DNA from: Diphasiastrum complanatum
Taxonomy: Eukaryota > Streptophyta > Lycopodiopsida > Lycopodiales > Lycopodiaceae
Reading direction: 5' to 3'
DNA: 64,000 nt
NCBI GenBank assembly: GCA_029204225.1
Contig: CM055095.1
Coordinates: 11,811,506 to 11,875,505, forward strand
Shown: piece after piece, positions 44,190-55,326 of the stretch
Position numbering within the stretch: position 1 is the stretch's first letter
How the letters are laid out: each line of letters opens with the position of its first letter
Position numbers and translations under genes: made by a program
The notes under the pieces: generated by a model
Told to the model about the DNA's origin: nothing
The model's input: only the letters and a program-made list of their open reading frames with translations
The model's database searches: none

Positions 44190-44270
44190 GTCAGAGTGAC
44201 AGAGTGATGGATAAGCTCATCAAAAACTTTTTGAACATCGTACGTAGATGAGCCTATCTATCACTCTGAC
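44190..44270. repeat. 81-base imperfect hairpin
   Basis: GTCAGAGTGA...TGGATAAGCTCATC pairs with GATGAGCCTATCTATCACTCTGAC across a loop of about 25 bases. The left arm has an internal repeat of AGAGTGA that leaves a bulge. It could be a MITE core or a small-RNA precursor. Confidence 0.6.
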
Positions 44271-44289
44271 TACAGTACAAGAAAAAAAA

Positions 44290-44985
44290 AATTCCGGAAA
44301 GGGTTATTGGAATGAGCCAATGTCTTTTACATTACTCAAGGAACCCAAAGCCTTGGCCATTGCCATGAACAGAGAAATAAAGCAGTGAGATGCTTACCTC
44401 TTCGGATTTTGGACATCATCGCAGATGATTCAGGTCAGGAAGCTGCAATACGGCGCTTTTACCAAAGTCTTTGGAACGGGATTGTGTCTATTTGCTTTTT
44501 TCTTTCAATCCAACAGGTCTTAAATCCGTATTGCAGAATAGCTGCTGCAACTGGAGGGCGTGAGCGTGGCTTGCTGATATCCATCGGCATATGCAATGGG
44601 TGCGCTTAAGATACCGGATCGCAGATTCCATGATTATTAGGAAAGAGACGAGAGAGATCTGGCGACGCTGCCTCCCTCCCCCTCGCTTCCTTTCTTCCTT
44701 CCTTGGCATTGCAGTTTGACAAATTGGCGGCCGTCAACTGAGGCGGTAAAGGCCTGGTACGGTGGGCCCCAAACTTCAAAGAAGTAATCCCAGAGCCAGG
44801 TCCAAGGGCCCACACTTGTCTTTGGAAAGTACTTGAGACCTTGACCTGACTAGAGAGCCCTTGCACTTGTTCAAGGGAAGATACTCTCTATCTACCTATC
44901 TACATTTGACATTTGCACCTATAACTTGACTAAGGGTGGAGTAGGCTCCATCTTTATTGACAATTCCAAACTTGACAGGTTGAAT
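44290..44985. other. Intergenic DNA with GC-richer patch
   Basis: 44500-44870 is somewhat GC-rich with overlapping ORFs on both strands, none recognised. No splice-consistent gene could be built. Confidence 0.35.
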
Positions 44986-45330
44986 CATGATATACTTATC
45001 ATGATCAAGATGAAACATTTTTCATCCTTGGATGAGAAATGGGCCTCCCTCCAACATTAATGTATCCATCATCATAAGACATTCTCCATCGTCACATGAG
45101 AGCTGGGCTATCCACCATGGTTTTACTTAATGAGAGCCATCTACCATCATATTAGCGTTTGATGGGTGGGCCCTAACTACAAACTTAGTAACATTAATTT
45201 AACCAATAGGATGGATCATGGAAGTTTGGAACATTCTTCGTCTTCATATGAGGGATGGGCTATTTAATACTTATCATGATATATTTATGATAGTTTGATG
45301 ATGGGTGGGCCCTAATCACAACCTTAGTTA
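44986..45330. repeat. Degenerate repeats with TCATGATA hairpin
   Basis: ATCATGATA-TACT-TATCATGAT (44986-45007) is a perfect hairpin. The phrase ACATTCTTC...ATGAG...GGGCTA recurs three times (about 45015, 45089, 45230), and TTTGATG-GGTGGGCCCTAA twice (45160, 45296). Confidence 0.55.
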
Positions 45331-47050
45331 ATAGTGATGTAAATCTATCTATGGTGATAGAATATTTTTCATTGTTAAAGGGCTATCTTTTTATCAGTCC
45401 GCTTAGTTTCAACAGCCTGCACCATGTCAAGGAGTGCAAATGTGGGTGAAAACCAAGGATTGTAATGGTGAGGTTCGACCAATGTAGTCCTTAATATGGT
45501 GCAGGGAGTGCATTCATGTTGAGATTAAGAGGAGTCGTCATTGGCTATCCACATAAGAATTTTGGCAGAATTCGTAAAAAGATAATAGATTATAGATGAC
45601 TACAAAATACAAATAACAATGTTAGCCGAATTTTTCATACGCAAAATTGGGCTATTGTGGACTGTTCACAATTTTGTAAAAATCGTCATGTAAAATCCGG
45701 TTATTATTAATTAGAGAATCGACATAAAATTGCCCATAGCCCTCCCAAATGCGACTAGAGAAAATTTGCGGCCTTAAAAATGGTCCATAAAATATTTTAC
45801 AGCCTTAGAATTGGCTCAGTTAAGTGAATTGTAATAGTCGGCATCGCCGAGCTAAAAAACTTTCATGTACTGATTTATTTTTTACTAATATAAAATTGCC
45901 CAATGTGTTTTCAAGAAACTCAGTTCGCCAAAGAAGCACCCCTAGTCATGAATGTCCGCAAAAGACTATGCAAATAGAACAACCGACAATGTAAAAAATT
46001 GGTTTAGCAAAGGGACCGAAAAATTGTGGGACAATGTCAAGGGACTAGGAAATACATGAGAATAGATTATCGGCAAATTCTGAGTGCTCCATGTTGAGGC
46101 TTGTTTGTGACTAATGACCTTGAGAGGACCCATACACTCTAATTGAGACATATGGAGTAGGGCATGTACGTGTGACGGATATAGGCTGGAGGACTGCATG
46201 AAGAGCTGTGACCTATTTATAGGTAACCTGCATGGGGATTGCATGGGTTCATGCACAAGAATCTACTCTCTATATATTGGGGTAGGGATTCTCCCGAAAA
46301 ATCATTAGCAGTCTAGTTAAAAACGGGGTTGGGACTTTTAGTTCTCATCATTAGTTCACAAGAAAATTTTGGTGGGTTATTTTATGCTGAGAAGAAGTCG
46401 AGTGACAATTGTTGCACGAAACGAAACCAACAGGGATTCGCGTTCGCACTTTCTTCTCTTCGAACCTCGATTGCTATGATACAACTGATGTGTATCTTAG
46501 CACGAACAACAGTTCACTATACTTGGATAGAATTTGATTCTGACTGGCGGCTACTGCTGCTAGATCAGATCTACAATCTTCCAAAGTGTAGACAAACACT
46601 GTTGGCCTACGTTTTTAATTTGTTTAAGCATTCAAGAATGAGCCAGTGTGCGGAATAAGAGTAAACAATTGAACATGTACTGACAAAGTTCAAATATCAA
46701 AACATTCGATATCATGGCAAGATAAAGAAAAGCATGTGCTTTACAGCTATTGTATTATCAATGATCTTTTCTTGAGTGTTGTGTGACAAACCCACCCAGT
46801 GCGTCGGCTCAAGAGATACTATGTCTCTCACAAATTATATCAGACTGTCTCGCTTACTAGTGAACTCTTGGACATCGACTGGCAGTTCTATGCCTAGCTC
46901 ACATTGATGTTCAACCGATTCTCTCGTGTTCGTCCTAATTATATATGGATTGAGAGAAATGGTTATTCTAATCACTGATTACAAGAACGGTTTGTTAAGT
47001 TCTAATGGTACTTAGTTTGTCGTCGGCATTGTCTGTGGAGGTGGTCCTCC
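45331..47050. other. Filler without recognised gene
   Basis: A TATTTATAGG box near 46217 and a short plus-strand ORF (46329-46658) are the only features; neither has recognised homology. Confidence 0.35.
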
Positions 47051-47084
47051 TCCTAGTACTTTTCTTGCTCTCCTTTGTACTTGG

Positions 47085-47260
47085 AGCATGAAGATCCGCC
47101 ATTTTTCGGTCTTCGGGTGTTTCGAGCTTCGTGGCTTCGTCTTCCTTCGGCCTTCGGCTTCCCCTTCGAGGTCCTTCGGTCTTCGAACTTCGGGTTTTCG
47201 CCTTCGAGTCTTCGTTCGTTTGACGTTCGTGTCTTCGGGTCTTGGCCTTCATTGAAACCG
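47085..47260. repeat. Degenerate CTTCGG repeat
   Basis: TTCGG, CTTCG and CCTTCG words recur about 25 times. The charged ORFs on either strand are a product of the repeat. It lies next to the broken end of the copia RNase H. Confidence 0.75.
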
Positions 47261-47399
47261 TTATGTAGGCAGTTATTGTCTGGGGCAGTTTCTGCCTGTG
47301 GGCAGTTCCTTTGTATTTCTGCAGGTGCAAAGATTTGTTGGTCATTTTTGTGCATTTTTGTAGACACGAACTCGAAAGCTATCAAAGCTTTGTGGCCAA

Positions 47400-49327
47400 A
47401 AACATTAAGGTTATTTAGCTCCCTCTCAAAAAGTGGTAGCTTTACGATTCTCAAACTCGCCCTCAGCCTTTCGAACATCCCCTTTTTTAAGGGTGGTAGC
47501 AATTGGAATCTGGCATCACGGGAGTAACATAGCCCGAAATCTTTCATTTTCTAAAGGTACTGTAAGATTCGCTTCACAATCTTCCAGTGTATAGAGCCTG
47601 GGTTGACGTTGAATTGGCTCATCCTAAACATGGCATAAGCAATGTCAGGGCGTGTGTTATCTGCTAGATACATCAATGATCCAATCAGTCTCCTGTAAGG
47701 TGTGTGTTGCATGGCTTCCTTCTCTTCGTCGGTTTTCAGACCATCTTTGTTTGTCAAAATTGTTCCTGCAAGCATTGGGGTGTTGGTCCCTTTTCAATCT
47801 ATCATCCCGAAATCATCTAGGATCTTCTAAATGTACCTGGACTGATGAAGATATAGCTTTCCTTTGTCATAGTTGTGGTCGATTTGCAAGCCTAAGTAGC
47901 ATCTGGCTTGTCCTAGGTCTGTTATCTCAAAATATTTCGAGATGTTGTTCTTCACTTGCATAATCAACTCTTCGCTTCTGCATAGAATCAATGTGTCATC
48001 CATGTAGACAACAATGATTATGATCTCCCCATTTATGACCTTTACATATACATTGTAATCGACCATCAGTGGTTGGAAACCCAAGGATCGTAGAGCATGA
48101 TCCTTCTTCTTGTACCACTATCGCGCGAATTGCTTCAAACAATAGATGCTCTTGTGCATTCGGCGGGCGTAGGTGGCAAGTGACATGCAAATGTAACCGA
48201 GAGGTTGGTCCATGTAGACTTCTTCATCTAATTCGCCATGTAAGAATGTAGTTTTCTCATCTATTGTGTGGATCATGAGGTCATAAGTGGCTACATATGC
48301 AAACAGTGAATGTATGGACGCATGCTTGACTACTAGAGAGAAGGTCTCAGTGTAATCGATACCGTACTTCTGAGAGAAATCCTTCGCTACAAGTCTGGCC
48401 TTGTATCTAGACACATTTCCATTCGGTCCATACTTCAATTTGTATACCCATTTGCATTGTACGATTTTTCGCTTATTTGGTACTAGTTGTAGCGTCCCAT
48501 ACCTCGTTTTTCTTCATGGATTCGATCTCCTTGTTCATGGCTTGCACCCATTTGTCCTTGTCTGGACTGTCCTCGTAGGTTTGCGGTTCGCCGCTGAATC
48601 CGCAGAACTCTTCAGATGTCGAAGCCAATCTGTCTGCTGGCTAGCACTCTTCATTCTCTTGTTGATCTCCTGGGAGATTCTTCAGGTATTGCAATGTCTT
48701 TGCCTTTGTCTCTTTGGATAGGTGCGAAACCATTGCGGTTTACTGGCATTCTAGTTGTAGGCAGGCTTGCGGTCCTTTCTTCATCTAATTCGTCGCCCAG
48801 CTGATGTGGGATTTAAATATCTTCAATTGAGTGTTCGGTGGTCTTCTCCCTCTGTCGTGGTCGACAGGTCATAGTACTGCTTTCCTAAGACTTCATAATT
48901 GACGGAATCGTCATTGGCCATTGTTCTGGTTTCATCAAACTTGACATCTTTGACGGTCTTCACTTGCTTGGTCTCTAGCACGTAGATCTTGTAGTATGAC
49001 GAATGATTGTCATGCCTGACGAGATATCCAGGTTCGACTTTCTCATCAAGCTTCTTTCGAAGCTTATCTGGAACGTGTGCATAAGCGACACAGCCAAAGA
49101 TCCGAACATGCGTCAGATTGGGTTTTCTACTCCACCATAGTTCATGTGGTGTCGTGTGAGGAACACCGGTCCTATTTTTCCTTGTGTGTAGGAAGCAATC
49201 CTTTTATGAAGGATTCCACGATTGTTGCATAAGTCAACAAAGCGATTTGAGATGTACTCTCTGCCATGATCGGTTCTGATCTGTTTGACTTTGCTTCATT
49301 TTAGGAGTCTTATTGGCTCCTTGATAT
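47400..49327 (-). pseudogene. Ty1/copia integrase, reverse transcriptase, RNase H (5' truncated)
   Basis: The minus strand from 49327 reads I-R-T-D-H-G-R-E-Y, an integrase in which S-Y-T is followed almost at once by N-R-T-G-V-P-H, then L-W-W-S-R-K-P, I-F-G-C-V-A-Y-A-H, D-E-T-R-T-M. RT follows: W-V-Q-A-M-N-K-E-I, C-K-W-V-Y-K-L-K-Y, R-L-V-A-K-D-F-S-Q, D-Y-T-E-T-F-S, V-V-Y-M-D-D-T (catalytic Asp pair present), and Y-L-G-L-Q-I. RNase H starts (T-P-Y-R-R-L-I-G-S-L-M-Y-L, T-R-P-D-I-A-Y-A) and breaks near 47490. Gag and protease are missing. Several stops and frameshifts. Confidence 0.85.
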
Positions 49328-49384
49328 GGCTTACCATCACTAGGCCCAACTTGAGCTATTGTGTGCACAAGTTGAGCTAATCTA

Positions 49385-49500
49385 TGCAAGATCCAAAGAT
49401 CCAACATTGGAAGATGGCCAAGAGGGTGCTAAGGTATATATCTTCATCACATGATTATGGCTTACTTTACAAGAGTGACGTAGACGCGCTGATCTCGGAA
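49385..49500 (+). pseudogene. Copia RNase H fragment
   Basis: The plus strand reads H-W-K-M-A-K-R-V-L-R-Y-I...H-D-Y-G-L-L-Y-K-S-D, a typical RNase H segment. It breaks near 49480 and lies between two copia copies. Confidence 0.65.
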
Positions 49501-49529
49501 ATAGACATTGCCCCTCAAGAAAGAACTTC

Positions 49530-49791
49530 TGTTGTACACTCAATTCTGATATTATAGATGAGTACATCTACTCAATGTGCAATCTGTGAATGTTGTAATG
49601 CTTGTTCAATTTTATCAGTAGATATATTTCCACTGTCATTAGACATTATCTGCTGTCCAAAATTCATTGTCAGATTAGCAGTAGCTATCTACTGCTCGGA
49701 GCATGACTAATCACGGCCTGAGACAGTAGCCTTATCCGATAGATCAGCTCCATCTGAGTTCCAATCGAAAACATCGCCAGTTTTCCAACAG
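49530..49791 (+). repeat. Possible copia LTR before PBS
   Basis: About 260 bases begin TGTTGTACAC and end at the PBS-like site. No second copy was found, so this rests on position. Confidence 0.35.
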
Positions 49792-49804
49792 TGATATTAG
49801 AGCC
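49792..49804 (+). promoter_or_regulatory. Degenerate primer-binding site
   Basis: TGATATTAGAGCC differs at two positions from TGGTATCAGAGCC and lies 35 bases before the gag ATG. Confidence 0.5.
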
Positions 49805-49838
49805 TTCAAAACTCAATCAAAGCCTCGTCACTGAAACT

Positions 49839-50880
49839 ATGGCTTCCATACATAGCCTCCAATCAAAGATATGCACAGTACTTGAAGCAGACGGATCAAA
49901 CTTTCTTGTTTAGAAAGTGAAGACATCGCTTATCCTAAGAGGAGAAGCATTATGGTCGTGGGTGGATGGCACCGAGGAGATGCCAGCCAGCACAGACAAA
50001 GAACTTTGAGAATGGAAAGAGAAGAATGACAAAGCAGTAGCCATCATCTCCTCTTCCATCAAAGACAACATTACCCTTGACCTCACATCAATCTCTAATG
50101 CTAGAGAGTTGTGGGATACACTCATCAGCTAATTTCAATCCAATTCACAAAATCAAATAATGCATCTAGAAGATCAGCTTACCTATCTAAGATGGGAGGC
50201 AAAGATCTCACCAACTTCATCAGAAAGATGAGAACTTGCTCCTATCACTACACAATGTTGGAGCAGAACATGCAGTCTAACAAGAGAAGCAGCTCAGTTA
50301 CCTGCTGCGCTCCTTACCATGAACGTTCTAGACAACCCGAACATTGTTGGCTAAAGATCCTACAATGAACTTCGACAAGGCAGTCCTCGACATCAAGGAA
50401 GAAGTCGAAGCCAAAGAGCACTACGATGACAAGAACGAGTCTGATCAAGCTCTCTACAGCAATAGAGACCAATAAAAGAAGAAGGCTCAACCTAAGAGGG
50501 AGTCGACAAGGACATCAGATCAGAACCAATAGAAGCAGGGAACTCAAGAAGGCAGATCGAAAGAGAGGAACAGGCAACAAGGCAACGATAGGAAGACATG
50601 CGACAGATGTAGATGTGATGACCACACAGTGGACAAATGCTGGCTGAATCCAAAAATTGAGTGTATGCATTGTCACAAAAAAGGTCATGCAGCCATGGAT
50701 TACTACGACAATCCAAGAAACAAGAAGACGCAGAGCAGGAAGGAAATCACGAATAGTGGAGGAGCCCAAATTCTCAAAGATGGTTGAAGACCGAGATAGT
50801 AGAAGTCCTACTACTTATTTGTGCATTGATATATGTGCAACATCCACGTCCGATGTTCAAGACATAGTTCTTGACTCATG
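49839..50880 (+). pseudogene. Ty1/copia gag
   Basis: From the ATG at 49839: M-A-S-I-H-S, D-G-S-N-F-L-V, then TAG in place of the conserved Trp, followed by V-D-G-T-E-E-M-P, L-D-L-T-S-I-S-N-A-R-E-L-W. A stretch with many stops and shifts leads to zinc-knuckle sequence near 50590-50720: C-D-R-C...C and C-M-H-C-H-K-K-G-H, where the last Cys of the second knuckle is replaced by Tyr. Confidence 0.75.
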
Positions 50881-52528
50881 AGCCACGTCGCACTTTGTGA
50901 TGACAAGGTAGATGATCGCTGACTTTCGACAAATCGCCTCCTCCGGATACATTGTTTTCCAATGGCAGAGACAGAAGACTGGACGACGTCTTGTATGTGC
51001 CGACACTACAAAAAGATCTGCTATCAGTTGCTAGAATAGCAGATGCAGGCATGCGTGTGACATTCACAGACCAGACATGCAATGTGATTAACGCTAGCTC
51101 CAACACACTCATCGCGGAAGACAGACGAAAATGAAACCTTTATCACTTGAAGGTATGCCTACCGACAGAGCAGGCTCATCAAGTCCATGAGTCTACAAAC
51201 ATTTTGTGGCACAGAAAACTATGCCACATGAACTTGCTGGCGCTATACAAAGCAAGCCTGAGTGAACATCAAGGATGCAAACTTGATACTCTATGATGCA
51301 TGCAACAAATGGAAGATGTCACATACACCTTTCACGAAGGATTCCTTCAGAGCGATGGAAATTTTGGAGCTGATACACTCAGACATCTATGGACCCTTTG
51401 ATGTACTATTTTTCAGAGGATCAAGATACTGCATCACCTTTATCGATGACTATAGTAAGTTTGTTGTTGTTTACTTCATCCACAACAGATATGAAGCTCT
51501 TGACAAGTAAATAGAATATGTGAACTGGTTGAGAAGTGCACCGAAAAGAAAGTCAAGCAGATCAGGACTAACAGAGGAGGAGAATACATCTCCAATCATT
51601 TTACCAACTTTTGTAAAAGTTGAGACATCCTTCATAGGAGGACAACAGCCTATACAATTTGCAAAACAAGATAGGCAAATCGAGCGTTGCTCACTCTACT
51701 CCACATGAGGTATGGTGGAGAAGCAAGCCAAATCTGGCTCATGTTCGAATCTTTGGATGTGTGGCATATGCACACATATCATATAAGAAGAGGAAGAAGC
51801 TGGACAAAAAGGTGGAGCAAGGATTCTTGGTTGGCTATGATATACATTCTGCATATTACAGAGTATACATGTCTCAAACCAATGAAGTTAAGACTATCAG
51901 AGATGTCAGATTTGACGAGACAAGAACAATGGCTGAGGAAGATCCGATCAACTACGAAGTTCTCGGCAAACAATACTATGACCTACCCACATCGACAGAG
52001 GGAGTGGACCCTGAACATCCAGATGCAGATGTTCAAATTCTAGACATACTGAACAATAGTTTGGACAATGAGCAAACCGACATATCGAGAGAACCTAGCA
52101 CACTAGCGATACACCAAGGTCCCGCTGTCAGACAAAGGCAAAGTAGTTGTTGAACCTATATTATCTCCAAGGAAATCTGCCAGACAAAGAAGAGCACTAG
52201 TTAGATACATGCCTAATAGCTCATCTTTTGCTCAAGAAGAATTATGAGGATTTGGCGGTGAACCACAAACTTACGAAGAAGCCATCAGCAGTCCAGACAA
52301 GGACAAGTGGATTAAGGCCATGGAAGACGAAATGAGTTTCATGAAACAAAACGAAGTGTGAACTCTTGAGCCACTACCAGCCGACAGAAAGACTGTCAAA
52401 TGTCAGTGGGCCTACAAGCATAAGTATGGACCAGACAACAATGTACTAAGATACAAAGCCAAACTAGTTGCAAAAGGCTTCTCACAGAGGTATGCCATTG
52501 ATTATACAGAGACATTTTCTCCTGTATT
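50860..52528 (+). pseudogene. Ty1/copia protease, integrase and RT start (3' truncated)
   Basis: The protease motif reads V-L-D-S-stop-A-T-S: the catalytic Gly codon is TGA (50880). Integrase: W-H-R-K-L-C-H-M-N, I-H-S-D-I-Y-G-P, F-I-D-D-Y-S, I-R-T-N-R-G-G-E-Y, a collapsed region after T-A-Y-T, then T-P-H-E-V-W-W, I-F-G-C-V-A-Y-A-H, D-E-T-R-T-M. RT begins W-I-K-A-M-E-D-E-M, V-K-C-Q-W-A-Y-K, K-L-V-A-K-G-F-S-Q, D-Y-T-E-T-F-S-P-V and stops at about 52528. Same family as the minus-strand copy at 47400-49327. Confidence 0.85.
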
Positions 52529-53041
52529 GTGCCAATCTCATTCCATGTAGATATGTTGTCAGTTACTATGAGCAATTTAAGATTGATAAGATCCACACCA
52601 CCACCCCTCATTTCTTTATGTAGAAATGAATCAAATTTTGCAATTAGGAATGTGGGAAACCAATGCTTGAAATTAGAGCATGTCTTCAGAAATGACGGGT
52701 TTGTCATGGAGAAGGGATATTTTATACTCTCACTTCGTATCACTAAAGGAGGGGCGATTTTGGTTAAGGGCTATGAGAAGTTGCTATGGGATGAGACATG
52801 GGAACGAAGGATTATAGAATTTGATGAGAAGATGAAAGATGATCCAGTTTGGTTAGATATGTCTGATTGCATGTTGATATGTTGGGACAAAAATCATAGA
52901 CTACGAGGTCGGATGGAGGCCATCCATGAAAATTTTTCAGAGGAAATTAGCAAGCATGTGCTTGTAAGAGCTTCGTTCATCCATCCAAGAAAGGAGAGTG
53001 CAATGCACATACTTGCATCCATGAACCGAATAAATCAATAA
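52529..53041 (+). CDS. Unrecognised ORF, 170 residues
   Basis: An open frame begins where the copia RT stops. From about residue 60 the composition looks like a real protein: W-D-E-T-W-E-R-R-I-I-E-F-D-E-K-M, C-M-L-I-C-W-D-K, S-F-I-H-P-R-K-E-S-A-M-H-I-L-A-S-M-N-R-I. No domain is recognised. A GTAAGAG donor-like site lies at 52963. The 53136-53387 and 53461-53701 ORFs on the same strand may be further exons or parts of one decayed gene. It may be a host gene fragment or an unknown transposon protein. Confidence 0.35.
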   Translation: MPISFHVDMLSVTMSNLRLIRSTPPPLISLCRNESNFAIRNVGNQCLKLEHVFRNDGFVMEKGYFILSLRITKGGAILVKGYEKLLWDETWERRIIEFDEKMKDDPVWLDMSDCMLICWDKNHRLRGRMEAIHENFSEEISKHVLVRASFIHPRKESAMHILASMNRINQ

Positions 53042-53154
53042 GCAATATAATTAGATGTTACTACAATGCATTTGTTTTTTACAAAAAAAAAAGGTAGATT
53101 ATGATAAGTATCATACTTGTTAAACTTAGAAAAATGTGTTTTGCAATTTTAATG

Positions 53155-53701
53155 AGATAGGGGTGGTTAAGGCAGACCTAAAGGATCAACTATACAGTGT
53201 TAGGCGAGTAGCGGAGTGCAATACGAAATATTTTAAGAAACTTTTTACTGAAATAGAGTTGCAAGAAATCGAAAAGATTCGGGCAGGAGAGGGAAAAAAG
53301 AAAAACATTCTTTGGTATCCACTAACCCGCTACATGTTGGCAAGGGTTTCATTTGAGATACTTGTTTTATATTTTATTGCATTTTGATTTGTTTCAGCAT
53401 TGTATTTGATATTCCATGTATTTATGTAATTGTTTTTGGGTAGAATGATATCAATAGAGATTGGCTGAAGTGCAAGAGAACCATGACGCAATGAGAGATA
53501 GTTCAAAAAAGGGAAAAAGCTTAAAAGATGCCCAAAGTGGTGTCGTCAATAATACAAAGATGTCAAAAATGTTGGGAATTGTTAATCTTTCACTTGGAGA
53601 AGTTTGGTTTGAAAGGGTGACAACTATGGATGTCGAGGAGCATTCTTTTTTCTATGGGCCTCGAAAAGCTACATGGATGAGCCAACTAATTTATGAGAGC
53701 T
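53155..53701 (+). CDS. Unrecognised ORFs, possible further exons
   Basis: The first frame, after an acceptor-like GAGATAG at 53160, reads V-V-K-A-D-L-K-D-Q-L-Y and a Lys/Glu-rich helix (Y-F-K-K-L-F-T-E-I-E-L). The second (from 53461) has a Lys/Ser-rich start and W-F-E-R-V-T. A hydrophobic run follows the first frame near 53345. No family recognised. The block ends abruptly at 53702 in gypsy sequence. Confidence 0.25.
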
Positions 53702-54410
53702 TAGAGGATTCCTAGGCCATGTAGGTTATTATCGAAGAATAATAAAAGATTATGCAATAGTAGTCACCCCACTGACTAGATTATTAAAAAATTCTGTAGA
53801 ATACTACTGGTTACAAGATCACCGGGATGCTTTTGAAAAGCTAAAATAGTCTCTAGCCGAAGCAACTGGAGTAAGACCTCCAGATTGGGGGAAATTTCAC
53901 GTATATGTAGACACTTCGTCGTTTGCAATAGGTGTAGTCCTAAGCCAAAAAGATGATCAAAATATTGATTATCCAATTTATTATGCCGGTAGACAATTAG
54001 CAGCCTCCGAGAAAAATTATTCCACCACAGAGCGAGAAACATTAGGCATGATCTACCTAGTTAAAAAATTTAGGCATTATCTTTTAGGATACCCTTCCAT
54101 GTAGATCGCTATGCATTAAAGCATCTAGTAAATAAACCTGACCTTTCAAGAAGGATAGTTAGATGGGTTTTATTATTAGATGAATTTGACTATCAACTGG
54201 AGTTAAGGAGGGGAAAGGACCACCAAAATGCAGATTATATATCACGGCTTAAAACTAAAAACCAATTTGAACCAATTTTGGATAAATTTCCAGATGAGTA
54301 CATAATGCGCATTCAAGCAGAATCATCTAACTATATAGATATTATTAATTTCTTACAGGATCAAATTTATTTTGAACACTTTAACAAACAGCAAAAAACT
54401 ATCTCTTAAT
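53702..54410 (+). pseudogene. Gypsy RNase H fragment
   Basis: It starts in the RT connection (F-L-G-H-V-G-Y-Y-R-R-I-I-K-D-Y-A) and runs through RNase H: V-Y-V-D-T-S-S-F-A-I-G, Y-Y-A-G-R-Q-L, E-K-N-Y-S-T-T-E-R-E-T-L and, after a frameshift near 54105, Y-Q-L-E-L-R-R-G-K-D-H-Q-N-A-D-Y-I-S-R-L. The first RNase H motif is D-T-S-S, not D-A-S. The family differs from A, B and C. Integrase is absent. Confidence 0.8.
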
Positions 54411-55320
54411 ATTTATCATTCTTGATTCACTGCCCAGATCAGGCAAAACATCTGAGTGTGTAGTATATGTCCAGCCTGTCAGAGGACACTCAGATTTGAA
54501 CACTAATTGCACTTACATCCATTCAGCTACTAAAGCATGTAGGCAAGATGCTCAACAACAAATATGCTTTCTTCTCGGTTGAACACCAACAAGATAGCTA
54601 CATACGGATTGCTACAAACTGAATTAGACAGACCTTGCAAAATGAAAACTAAACTAGAACATACATCTAATCAAATGCAAGAAATAGAAAACTAATTGGA
54701 CAACATTACAATTGTCCAAGAATCAAGAAACACACATTCCTTGATTCTTAGACATTCCAAGAACATCAAGAACTAGGATGTTAGTGAATTTGCAAAGTCT
54801 CAACCACAAACCTAGCCTCTAGTTTAATTGAATCCTACATTAATCCACAAGAACAAGAAATGAAATGCAAGAACTAATCCACAATTATCCTGTTCCACAA
54901 TGCATAAGGAAAGAAACAAGAAATCTAAATATATCCCACAACCACAATCAAGAGTGGAAGGGCAAGATCATATATGCATCACTTAAGAAAGCATTCATGG
55001 AGCCTAATGAATGCATCAAACTTGTGGAGGCTCGTGATATTAGAAGCATGGAGTTGAAGTGTTACATAGAAAGGTCTCTTCTAAGAAGATGGGATCTCTT
55101 AAGTAATCAAAAGAGCTACTTAGGTGGAGCAAAAGAACAGAGGTTTTCAAGGCTTGATAGTATTAGAATAACAATGTGCCAATCTATATAAGTTTCTTCA
55201 TGTCGAGTGCAAGGATCTTACTTGTCCTATGATTGGTCATATGTTGAGTAGCTCCATAATCCAGAAACCAAGAAATATCCAATAGTATTTTTTGGTTTGA
55301 CCATAAATACTCCTTCATCC
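54411..55320. other. AT-rich DNA without recognised gene
   Basis: A 108-residue plus-strand ORF (54865-55191) is rich in Glu, Arg and Leu but matches no family I know. No repeats of note. Confidence 0.3.
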
Positions 55321-55326
55321 ATGTCA

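Noticed and set aside
47075..47527. 150-residue plus-strand ORF
   Set aside because: Antisense to the copia end and to the CTTCGG repeat; no motif.
46995..47547. Charged ORFs of 116-164 residues on both strands
   Set aside because: They read the CTTCGG repeat; only the first residues of the minus-strand one are copia RNase H.
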